A stretch of DNA of 15,260 nt from JBFHKO01 sp041595355. GTDB lineage: Bacteria; Pseudomonadota; Gammaproteobacteria; Enterobacterales; Aeromonadaceae. The DNA lies in assembly GCA_041595355.1 (NCBI GenBank), contig JBFHKO010000034.1:1-15260 (forward strand). Direction: 5' to 3'. Shown here in pieces: positions 9,176-14,513 of this stretch. A program made the position numbers and the translations under genes. The notes under the pieces were generated by a model, which was given only the letters and a program-made list of their open reading frames with translations, made no database searches and was not told the DNA's origin. Every line of letters starts with the position of its first letter. Position 1 is the stretch's first letter.

Positions 9176-9303
9176 CCCACAATATGCACGCCACGGGCAG
9201 GGGGGCGGTGACCCGCATCGCAACGGGCGCGGTGTGTTCAGGCGTGAGAATTTCCGGTATGCTGGCGGCAATTTAACCGAAACCGTCAATCCAGGATACC
9301 GAT

Positions 9304-9933
9304 ATGAAAGTAAGCCACCTGAGCGTTGTGACCCTCGACTATACCGTTTCAGACGAATCTGGCGCCGTGCTGGACAGTACCGAAGGGCGTAGCCCGCTGG
9401 TCTATCTGCACGGAGCCGGCTATCTGGTCCCCGGCCTGGAAAAGGCCCTCAATGAGCGCGTCGCCGGTGACCAGTTCACCCTGGCGGTGCCGGCCGCCGA
9501 GGCCTATGGCGAATACGATGAGGATCTGGTCCAGAAGGTGCCGGGCGAACTGTTCGATGGCATGGAAGTGGCCGAGGGTGACAGCTTTGTCGCCGACACC
9601 GATGATGGCCACCGCCCGGTGACCGTGGTCGAGGTGGGGGAAGACTTCGTCAAGGTGGATGCCAACCATCCCCTGGCCGGCATGAACCTGAACTTCGAGG
9701 TCGCGGTCAAGGCGGTGCGTGCCGCCACCGCCGAAGAGATCGCCCATGGTCATGTGCATGGCCAGGACGGCTGCGGCGGACACGGGCATGACCACGAACA
9801 CGCCCACGAAGGCTGCTGTGGTGGCAAGGGCCACGATGATGCAGAGCACGTCTGCTGTGGTGGCAAGGGTCACGGCCATGACGATCACGGCCATGACGAG
9901 GGCCACAAGGGCTGCTGTGGCGGTCACCACTGA
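9304..9933 (+). CDS. slyD: FKBP-type peptidyl-prolyl isomerase and metallochaperone SlyD
   Basis: Cytosolic prolyl isomerase and chaperone that also binds nickel and other divalent metals and helps deliver nickel to hydrogenases in E. coli. The 209-residue product compares with 196. The FKBP domain includes PLVYLHGAGYLVPGLEKAL (31-49) and AYGEYDEDLVQKVP (67-80). The insert-in-flap chaperone domain spans about 76-120, and the sequence returns to FKBP at NHPLAGMNLNFEV (121-133). From EEIAHGHVHG (144-153) on, the tail holds 17 His and 7 Cys, including three CC-GG units. AGGA lies 7 nt before the ATG at 9304. The tail is encoded by short in-frame DNA repeats. slyD is followed by a palindromic terminator shared with slyX, which faces it. 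Confidence 0.96.
   Translation: MKVSHLSVVTLDYTVSDESGAVLDSTEGRSPLVYLHGAGYLVPGLEKALNERVAGDQFTLAVPAAEAYGEYDEDLVQKVPGELFDGMEVAEGDSFVADTDDGHRPVTVVEVGEDFVKVDANHPLAGMNLNFEVAVKAVRAATAEEIAHGHVHGQDGCGGHGHDHEHAHEGCCGGKGHDDAEHVCCGGKGHGHDDHGHDEGHKGCCGGHH
9813..9920 (+). repeat. In-frame short repeats encoding the SlyD metal-binding tail
   Basis: An identical 18-nt unit starting CTGCTGTGGTGG occurs at 9813-9830 and 9852-9869, a period of 39 nt or 13 codons, with a degenerate third copy CTGCTGTGG at 9912-9920. A second repeat, CACGGCCATGACGA, occurs at 9871-9884 and 9886-9899 with a 15-nt (5-codon) period and encodes HGHDD/HGHDE. The repeats keep the reading frame and suggest the tail grew by small tandem duplications. 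Confidence 0.75.
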
Positions 9934-9949
9934 GTTCATCGCCCTGTCT

Positions 9950-9987
9950 GAAACAGACAACCCCGCCGCGGCGGGGTTGTCTGTTTC
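9950..9987. terminator. Perfect palindromic bidirectional terminator between slyD and slyX
   Basis: A 38-nt perfect palindrome with 19-nt arms meeting at the centre (9968/9969). The left arm reads GAAACAGACAACCCCGCCG and the right arm is its exact reverse complement. The GC-rich core is flanked by A-rich sequence on the left and TTGTCTGTTT on the right, so both strands give a stem followed by a T-rich tail. It serves converging slyD and slyX. Confidence 0.85.
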
Positions 9988-10009
9988 CGGGGATCGGCGA
10001 GCCACCCGC

Positions 10010-10225
10010 TCAGTAGTGGGGCGGCGGCGTTTCCTCGGCCTGACTCGCCACCTGGGAGAGCTGCATTTCCCGCAGGCGACTCACCAGCAGATCCAGCTGC
10101 TGGCGCAGCTTCTCCACCTGCCGCTGCTGCTGGGTCAGCTCCTGATTGAGCTGCTCTATGGTATGGTCCTGAAAGGCCAGCCGGCTCTCGAGAGAGTCGA
10201 GGCGCTCGACAAGATGCTGCTGCAT
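10010..10225 (-). CDS. slyX: SlyX family coiled-coil protein
   Basis: Small cytosolic protein of unknown function, named for its position beside slyD. The 71-residue product matches the usual 72. Residues 1-55 form a heptad-rich coiled coil (ERLDSLESRLAFQDHTIEQL, then QQRQVEKLRQQLDLLVSRLR), and the family ending PPPHY is present. The ATG at 10225 has GAGG 5 nt upstream. The frame is open 22 codons further up, but the extension would start inside a probable -10 element (TATGAT at 10292-10287) and does not resemble the family. The gene lies between slyD and fkpA and opposes both. Confidence 0.93.
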   Translation of the reverse strand: MQQHLVERLDSLESRLAFQDHTIEQLNQELTQQQRQVEKLRQQLDLLVSRLREMQLSQVASQAEETPPPHY

Positions 10226-10254
10226 GGAAACCTCACTGCACGAACGGGCAACGT

Positions 10255-10292
10255 GGCGCCGGCAGGGCGCCGGGCCTGGTGCGCCGATCATA
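10255..10292 (-). promoter_or_regulatory. Candidate slyX -10 element and leader hairpin
   Basis: TATGAT at 10292-10287 on the minus strand (5 of 6) is a possible -10 for slyX, with no good -35. The predicted leader contains the inverted repeat GGCGCC at 10255-10260 and 10266-10271 with a 5-nt loop, about 30 nt before the ATG. The role is conjectural. Confidence 0.25.
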
Positions 10293-10361
10293 GCCGAGCC
10301 CCGGCGGCTTGCCCAGCCCCGACCGAAACAGGTTTTTTTTCATTATTACCAATCTGCCCTG

Positions 10362-10389
10362 TTGTGCCCCTTGGCGGAGGCGTTACTAT
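10362..10389 (+). promoter_or_regulatory. Weak candidate promoter for fkpA
   Basis: TTGTGC (10362-10367), a 16-nt spacer and TACTAT (10384-10389) lie about 80 nt before the fkpA ATG, in the most AT-rich part of the slyX-fkpA gap. Each hexamer is only a partial match (3 and 4 of 6). I looked for a sigma-E-type promoter, as some fkpA genes have, and did not find a convincing one. Confidence 0.28.
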
Positions 10390-10470
10390 TAAACGCTTGC
10401 TAGCACGAGCCTCGTTAGACCAGTCCCAGTCGGGATCCAGCGAGCCGGATTCAGTGTTTTGGAGAACATA

Positions 10471-11289
10471 ATGAAACAGTTTTTGAAGATGTCCCTGCTG
10501 GCCGTCGCGGTGACAGTGGCAATCAGCGGCTGTCAGAAGGACGACAGCAAGGAAGCAACCCCGGCCGGCGAGCAGCTGGAGCTGAAGAGCTTTGAACAGC
10601 AGTCGGCCTATGCCATCGGCCTGTCCATGGGCCGCTACATCAGCAATACCCTGGAGCGGCAACAGGAGCTGGGCATCAAGCTGACCGACGACGTCATCCT
10701 CAAGGGTGTCCAGGACGGCCTGGCCAAACAGCCCAAGATGAGCGACGAAGAGCTGGAAAAGGCCCTCAAGGACTACGACAAGCAGATCAACGAAGCCGCC
10801 ACCAAGAAAGCCGAGAGCGATGCCAAGGCCAACCTGGAGCAGGGCAAGCAGTTCCTGGAAGAGAATGCCAAGAAGTCCGGCGTGACCACCACCGCCTCCG
10901 GTCTGCAGTATGAAGTGCTGGAGATGGGCAAGGGCGAGAAGCCCAAGGCCTCCGACATGGTGCGCGTCCACTACACCGGTACCCTGATCGACGGCACCAA
11001 GTTCGACAGTTCGGTGGATCGCAACGAGCCGGCCGAGTTCCCGCTGGATCACGTGATCCGTGGCTGGACCGAAGGCGTACAGCTGATGCCCGTCGGCTCC
11101 AAGTTCAAGTTCTACCTGCCCTCCGACCTGGCCTACGGTGAACAGGGCGCCGGCACCATACCGCCGAACTCGGTACTGACCTTCGAGGTGCAGCTGCTGG
11201 ATATCGTCAAGGAAAATGGCGACGACGAGGCCGCCGAGACCCCGGCGGCGGATGCGCCGTCAGCCGCTCCGGCCACGACCAATCCCTGA
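10471..11289 (+). CDS. fkpA: FKBP-type peptidyl-prolyl isomerase FkpA, predicted outer-membrane lipoprotein
   Basis: Extracytoplasmic prolyl isomerase and chaperone of the FkpA/Mip group. The 272-residue product has an N-terminal helical dimerisation domain (about 35-155) with FEQQSAYAIGLSMGRYIS, then a C-terminal FKBP domain (about 160-247). The latter shows VHYTG (166-170), GTKFDSS (175-181), VIRGWTEG (195-202) and AYGEQGAGTIPPNSVLTFEV. The signal is of lipoprotein type: MKQFLK, a hydrophobic stretch, then lipobox ISGC with Cys21. The +2 residue is Gln rather than Asp, predicting outer-membrane sorting by Lol, whereas E. coli FkpA is a soluble periplasmic protein. The tail after 249 is Ala/Pro/Glu-rich. 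ATG 10471 has GGAG 7 nt upstream; TTG 10459, four codons earlier, precedes it and is rejected. A strong terminator follows. Confidence 0.95.
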   Translation: MKQFLKMSLLAVAVTVAISGCQKDDSKEATPAGEQLELKSFEQQSAYAIGLSMGRYISNTLERQQELGIKLTDDVILKGVQDGLAKQPKMSDEELEKALKDYDKQINEAATKKAESDAKANLEQGKQFLEENAKKSGVTTTASGLQYEVLEMGKGEKPKASDMVRVHYTGTLIDGTKFDSSVDRNEPAEFPLDHVIRGWTEGVQLMPVGSKFKFYLPSDLAYGEQGAGTIPPNSVLTFEVQLLDIVKENGDDEAAETPAADAPSAAPATTNP

Positions 11290-11314
11290 GTCCGCAGATC
11301 CACTGCCCGCTCGC

Positions 11315-11340
11315 AACGGCTCCCATCGGGAGCCGTTTTT
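11315..11340 (+). terminator. Rho-independent terminator of fkpA
   Basis: A 10-bp perfect stem, AACGGCTCCC (11315-11324) with GGGAGCCGTT (11328-11337), has a 3-nt ATC loop and runs into TTTTT (11336-11340). It begins 26 nt after the fkpA stop. Confidence 0.92.
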
Positions 11341-11568
11341 CATTGGCCGGCGGAAGCAACTCATCCTGATGAGCAATTTTTTTCATGCTGCACAATTTAC
11401 GACAATATTCTTTCCCCAGGCCAAAAAACCGACAGATCAACGCGCGAAAATCCGCAAAAAGCCTAGCTTGTTAGATTTTATTGCCAAAAAACCACAGATA
11501 TTTCCGCCGTAAATGCTCCCGTCACCGCGACTGATGACGTAAATCGACCGCCATTGGCCCCCCGGCTA

Positions 11569-11596
11569 TTGCATAGCGGGACAAATGGCCGATAAT
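11569..11596 (+). promoter_or_regulatory. Candidate sigma-70 promoter for the decarboxylase
   Basis: TTGCAT (11569-11574), a 16-nt spacer and GATAAT (11591-11596; 5 of 6) predict transcription from about 11603 and a leader of about 93 nt. The -35 lies at the centre of an imperfect inverted repeat, CCCGGCTAT/ATAGCGGG (11561-11569 and 11573-11580), which could be an operator. Confidence 0.45.
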
Positions 11597-11652
11597 GCGC
11601 CCGCAAAGACGTAAAGGTCGCTCCGGATGTACGTGGTCTGAGGGAGTCTAAC

Positions 11653-11694
11653 TTGGTTACAGGGCCTTGGCCCTTTTGTGAGGTGTTTGGATAA
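11653..11694 (+). CDS. Possible 13-residue leader peptide of the decarboxylase gene
   Basis: A TTG-started frame encodes M-V-T-G-P-W-P-F-C-E-V-F-G and ends with TAA at 11692-11694, one base before the decarboxylase ATG at 11696. GAGGGAG (11640-11646) lies 6 nt upstream, ideal for this TTG; it is 49 nt from the decarboxylase ATG, too far to serve it directly. The frame crosses the hairpin AGGGCC/GGCCCT and its T-run (11661-11677). A preceding 4-codon frame, M-Y-V-V (11627-11641), ends on the same Shine-Dalgarno. The peptide resembles no leader I know, and so short a frame with a rare start codon could be chance. The ribosome-site geometry is the main support. Confidence 0.38.
   Translation: MVTGPWPFCEVFG
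11661..11677 (+). promoter_or_regulatory. Terminator-like hairpin in the decarboxylase leader
   Basis: AGGGCC (11661-11666) and GGCCCT (11669-11674) form a perfect inverted repeat, realistically a 5-bp stem with a CTTG loop, followed at once by a T-run (11674-11677). It ends 19 nt before the decarboxylase ATG, inside the possible leader frame. CCCT (11671-11674) could instead pair with AGGG of the upstream Shine-Dalgarno (11641-11644), giving two exclusive structures. The stem is short, so full termination is doubtful. Confidence 0.4.
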
Positions 11695-11695
11695 G

Positions 11696-12844
11696 ATGAA
11701 CAAAGAACTCGTCCTGGGAATGGATTTTCGCGGCCTGGTGGCCAAACATGGCTCCCCGTTGCTGGTGCTGGACAAATCCGCGGTACGCAGTCAGTACCGT
11801 GCCCTGTCCGCCGCCCTGCCGAACGTACGCCTGCACTACGCGTTGAAACCCCTGCCTCACATGGGGGTCGTCGAGACCCTGATGGATGAAGGCGCCAGCT
11901 TTGACCTCGCCACCAACGGTGAGGTAGACCTGATGATTGAAGCTCAGGTCAACCCGGACGACTGTATTCATACTCATCCTATCAAACGCGATTCGGATAT
12001 CCGTTACGCGCTGGATTATGGCTGCAAGATCTTCGTGTTCGACAACCCGATCGAGCTGGAGAAGTTTGTTCCCTACAAGGAGCAGGCCAAGCTGCTGCTG
12101 CGCGTGAGCTTCCCGAATCCGGAAACCAAGGTCGATCTCTCCAAGAAATTCGGCTGTACTCCGGAAATGGTGCTGCCGCTGCTGCAGGCCGCCCAGGCCA
12201 AGGGCATCGAGGTCATTGGTCTCTCCTTCCACGTCGGCTCCCAGGTTCCGAACGCCAAGCGCCATGTGGAGGCCATCGAGGCCTGCAACGGCCTGCTGCG
12301 GGATGCCCAGGGCATGGGTCTGGATCTGCAGGTGCTGGACATCGGCGGCGGCTTCCCGGTCTGCTACCAGGGCGAAGCCATGGACATCGATGCCTTCTGC
12401 GCCCCCATCCGCGCGGCCCTGGCCAACACGCCGAGCCACATCCGCCTGCTGGCCGAGCCGGGTCGTTTCATCTCCGCCCCGGCCATGACCGCCATCTCCA
12501 GCGTCATGGGCAAGGCCGAGCGCTTCGGCCGCACCTGGTATTATCTGGACGATGGCATCTACGGCAGCTACAGCGGCCAGATGTTCGACCACGTCCATTA
12601 CCCGCTGATGGTGCCCTACGCCAGTGGCGAACTGCATGCCTCCGTGCTGGCCGGTCCGACCTGCGACAGCGTGGATGTGATTGCCGAAGAGATCCTGCTG
12701 CCGGAACTGGACGTGGGTGATCTGGTGGTGGGCTACATGATGGGCGCCTACACCTGGGCGTCGGCCACCGAGTTCAACTTCTTCCGCAAGGCCAACATCC
12801 TGGTGGTCGACAGCGAACGCGCCGCCCTGCGCGCCGTCGCCTGA
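11696..12844 (+). CDS. Fold-type III PLP-dependent decarboxylase, ornithine/lysine decarboxylase type
   Basis: Pyridoxal phosphate enzyme with alanine-racemase-like barrel fold, most like bacterial ornithine (or bifunctional lysine/ornithine) decarboxylases, making putrescine or cadaverine in the cytosol. The 382-residue product shows HYALKPLPH with the PLP lysine Lys51, PNPETKVDLSKKFG (140-153), FHVGSQ (178-183), DIGGGFP (215-221), AEPGRF (253-258), GPTCDSVD (320-327) with catalytic Cys323-Asp324, and GAYTWASATEFNFF (350-363). It lacks features expected of diaminopimelate decarboxylase, and GPTCDS is typical of ornithine decarboxylases. Lysine versus ornithine preference cannot be decided. 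ATG 11696 is chosen; GTG 11678 has no ribosome binding site. The site for 11696 is poor (GGA, 4 nt away), fitting translational coupling to the leader frame that stops one base earlier. A terminator follows. Confidence 0.93.
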   Translation: MNKELVLGMDFRGLVAKHGSPLLVLDKSAVRSQYRALSAALPNVRLHYALKPLPHMGVVETLMDEGASFDLATNGEVDLMIEAQVNPDDCIHTHPIKRDSDIRYALDYGCKIFVFDNPIELEKFVPYKEQAKLLLRVSFPNPETKVDLSKKFGCTPEMVLPLLQAAQAKGIEVIGLSFHVGSQVPNAKRHVEAIEACNGLLRDAQGMGLDLQVLDIGGGFPVCYQGEAMDIDAFCAPIRAALANTPSHIRLLAEPGRFISAPAMTAISSVMGKAERFGRTWYYLDDGIYGSYSGQMFDHVHYPLMVPYASGELHASVLAGPTCDSVDVIAEEILLPELDVGDLVVGYMMGAYTWASATEFNFFRKANILVVDSERAALRAVA

Positions 12845-12869
12845 GCCGACCCGGCCAGCTCGACGAAAT

Positions 12870-12898
12870 ACAAGAGGCGCCCTGGTGGCGCCTCTTGT
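12870..12898. terminator. Terminator between the decarboxylase and the DUF1294 gene
   Basis: A 12-bp perfect stem, ACAAGAGGCGCC (12870-12881) with GGCGCCTCTTGT (12887-12898), has a CTGGT loop. It lies between two converging genes, 26 nt after the decarboxylase stop. T-rich sequence follows on the minus strand (TTGTATTTC) and is poorer on the plus strand, so it may work best for the DUF1294 side. Confidence 0.75.
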
Positions 12899-12936
12899 CA
12901 TGTCAATCATCGCCAGGGCACGCGCAGGTCACCCAC

Positions 12937-13236
12937 TCAGCCCGGCCAGAGGCCGACCCCATAGAGCACCCAGCCCAGCCAGCCCAGAAGATGCAGCCGC
13001 ACTATGGCCCGAAACCGGCGCATATACGGGAGCTTGCAGCGCTTGTGGCGCCAGAATCGCTGGCCCAGCCAGGCACCAGGCCAGCCCCCGAGCAACGCCA
13101 GCCAATGCAGATACCGCTCCGGCAGCCGCCGCAGACCGCGCCGGGCCCAGGCCTTGTCGGCTCCATAGGCCATGAAGCTGAGCCCGCTGGCCAGCAGATA
13201 GAACATCGCCACGTCTCCGAGGCTCAGCATGGGCAT
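12937..13236 (-). CDS. Small DUF1294 family membrane protein
   Basis: 99-residue basic protein of the DUF1294 family, function unknown. The family signature is visible: YGADKAWARRGLRRLPERYLHWLALLGGWPGAWLGQRFWRHKRCKLPYMRRF (about 24-75), with the conserved D-K, P-E, GGWPGA and H-K-x-K positions. Hydrophobic stretches at about 7-25, 43-58 and 80-97 predict two or three membrane segments. Many relatives carry an N-terminal cold-shock domain; this one does not. ATGs at 13236 and 13230 are possible and neither has a clear Shine-Dalgarno. It lies 55 nt downstream of the acyltransferase on the same strand with no terminator between, so it is probably read through from that gene. Confidence 0.85.
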   Translation of the reverse strand: MPMLSLGDVAMFYLLASGLSFMAYGADKAWARRGLRRLPERYLHWLALLGGWPGAWLGQRFWRHKRCKLPYMRRFRAIVRLHLLGWLGWVLYGVGLWPG

Positions 13237-13291
13237 GTTGCGCTGTCAACAACAAGGGCGCCGTGGCGCCCTGAGTGATCCACGCCGCCGC

Positions 13292-14416
13292 TCACGCGTA
13301 CTGACGCTGGTTTTCCACCGGCTTGGCGTAGGTGGCCCGGACCAGCTCCCGCAACTCGGCGGGCATGGCCGCCAGGCGGGCATTGAACTGGTTGCGTTCC
13401 GCTTCGCTGATATCGTCGCCATCCAGGCCGGCGGCCAGCCGGTGGGTGGGAAACAGCTTGTACTGGCAATGGATGGCCTTGTCGATGGCGGCGGCCAATG
13501 CCTCGGGCGTGGCATACGCCTCCTGCAGGGGGCGGCCGAAGCTGACGTGCACCCGCCCCTTCTGGCCGACGATGCCAGCGACAATGCTCTGGATATCCTC
13601 GAACTCGCCTTTCTGATAGGCGCCATGCTCGCGCGTTTCGTAGAGTTCGCGCGCCTTGGCCTCATCGCCGGGATCATATTCATAGGAGATGGCCACCGGC
13701 ACTATGTTCAGGGAGCTCATGTAGTCGGAAAAGGCGATCTTCTGCTGCTTGCCTGCCATGTTGAACATCTTGAGAATGGCCGGATCGGTGCGATCATCCC
13801 CATCCTTGGCCCGCCCTTCCTTCTGGGCGATCCAGATGGAGTGCCCCTCTTGCAGGGAATGGGCAATATAGGCCGAGAGCTCGCCAAAGGTCCTGGCCAT
13901 CTCCCGGGGCCCCTTGGCGGAACGCTTGACGATGAAACTCTTGTTCAGGCGCATCAGCTCGGTGGCGCAGGGCTTGCGCAACAGGTTGTCACCGATGGCA
14001 ATGCGCACCGTTTCCAGACCGCAGGTATGCAGGCCCCAGTTGACGAAGGCCGGATCCATGGCGATGTCGCGATGGTTGGAGACAAACAGGTAGCCCTTGC
14101 CGGACTGCAACTGCTCCAGACCGGAGAAGGTCACCCCGCTGGTGGTGGTGGCGATCATCTGCTGCATGAAGTGGGCGACCTCCAGCTGCACATCGCGCAC
14201 CGTCCGCACCCGGGCCCAGCGCTTGTGCAGCGCCCGGCGGATGAGCGGCTTGATCAGCCAGCCCAGGGCGCGGGAGAGGCGAGGAAAACGGTAGCGGGCG
14301 ATGGCGCTGGTCAGCTCGTCATCGTCAATCAATCGATCGATGGCGGCCGGGACTTCATCATCATGGTAGGGACGGATCTCCTTGAACGGATCCGGGTCGA
14401 GCGGCTTGTCGGTCAT
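13292..14416 (-). CDS. PlsC-like 1-acyl-sn-glycerol-3-phosphate acyltransferase family protein
   Basis: Putative lipid acyltransferase of the PlsC/glycerolipid acyltransferase superfamily, 374 residues, longer than classic PlsC (about 245). The domain spans about 95-245. Block I is YLFVSNHRDIAMDPAFVNW (109-127), block II LNKSFIVKRS (158-167) and block III SIWIAQKEGRAKDGDDRT (193-210). The catalytic pair normally reads H-x4-D; here His115 and Asp121 are H-x5-D, or His115 pairs differently with Asp117. The C-terminal 130 residues are soluble and probably belong to this subfamily. An N-terminal amphipathic part with GWLIKPLIRRALHKRW (52-67) may touch the membrane. Substrate and lipid product are not predictable. 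ATG 14416 is chosen; a -10 (TAGAAT, 14459-14454) lies about 40 nt upstream, excluding the longer open frame. Confidence 0.88.
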   Translation of the reverse strand: MTDKPLDPDPFKEIRPYHDDEVPAAIDRLIDDDELTSAIARYRFPRLSRALGWLIKPLIRRALHKRWARVRTVRDVQLEVAHFMQQMIATTTSGVTFSGLEQLQSGKGYLFVSNHRDIAMDPAFVNWGLHTCGLETVRIAIGDNLLRKPCATELMRLNKSFIVKRSAKGPREMARTFGELSAYIAHSLQEGHSIWIAQKEGRAKDGDDRTDPAILKMFNMAGKQQKIAFSDYMSSLNIVPVAISYEYDPGDEAKARELYETREHGAYQKGEFEDIQSIVAGIVGQKGRVHVSFGRPLQEAYATPEALAAAIDKAIHCQYKLFPTHRLAAGLDGDDISEAERNQFNARLAAMPAELRELVRATYAKPVENQRQYA

Positions 14417-14453
14417 TATTTTATCTTCTGGGATCTGGCACGAAATCGGCGCA

Positions 14454-14459
14454 ATTCTA
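14454..14459 (-). promoter_or_regulatory. Candidate -10 element for the acyltransferase gene
   Basis: TAGAAT on the minus strand (5 of 6) predicts a start near 14447 and a leader of about 30 nt to the ATG at 14416. I see no good -35. It would allow the acyltransferase and DUF1294 genes to be transcribed separately from the lysE-type gene. Confidence 0.32.
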
Positions 14460-14494
14460 CACGGATTTGCCACAAACACTAACCATCCGGGGGC

Positions 14495-14513
14495 AAAAAG
14501 CGGGCCCGCCGCT
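14495..14513 (-). terminator. Short terminator after the LysE-type exporter gene
   Basis: On the minus strand AGCGG, a CGGGC loop and CCGCT form a 5-bp GC-rich stem that ends in a run of five T (the stem's last T and TTTT). The stem begins at the last base of the exporter's TGA stop. The short stem limits confidence, but the T-run and position are right. Confidence 0.48.

Larger units (their letters stand above)
11341..11695 (+). promoter_or_regulatory. AT-richer regulatory region upstream of the decarboxylase gene
   Basis: This is the longest gene-free stretch. Its left half (11370-11510) is markedly more AT-rich than the surroundings. It holds an imperfect direct repeat, GCCAAAAAACC(G)ACAGAT, at 11420-11437 and 11483-11499. 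A-tracts centred near 11425, 11458 and 11488 lie about three helical turns apart, which predicts intrinsic bending. GACGTAAA occurs at 11536-11543 and 11608-11615. The right part holds the candidate promoter, a possible 4-codon frame (11627-11641), the 13-codon leader frame and a terminator-like hairpin. I see no tRNA or known riboswitch fold in it. Confidence 0.6.

Noticed and set aside
9349..10005. Minus-strand frame opposite slyD with hydrophobic Val/Ala-rich stretches
   Set aside because: It looks membrane-like only because it is the complement of His/Gly-rich codons, and it crosses the shared palindromic terminator.
11678..11695. GTG start for the decarboxylase six codons upstream
   Set aside because: No Shine-Dalgarno precedes it (GGCCCTTTT), and it lies directly behind the hairpin. 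ATG 11696 gives the family-like start.
11657..12910. Long minus-strand frame opposite the decarboxylase
   Set aside because: Shadow of the decarboxylase, which has all its catalytic motifs on the plus strand.
13229..14482. Long plus-strand frame opposite the acyltransferase
   Set aside because: Shadow frame; it also runs through the probable acyltransferase promoter and shows no recognisable domain.
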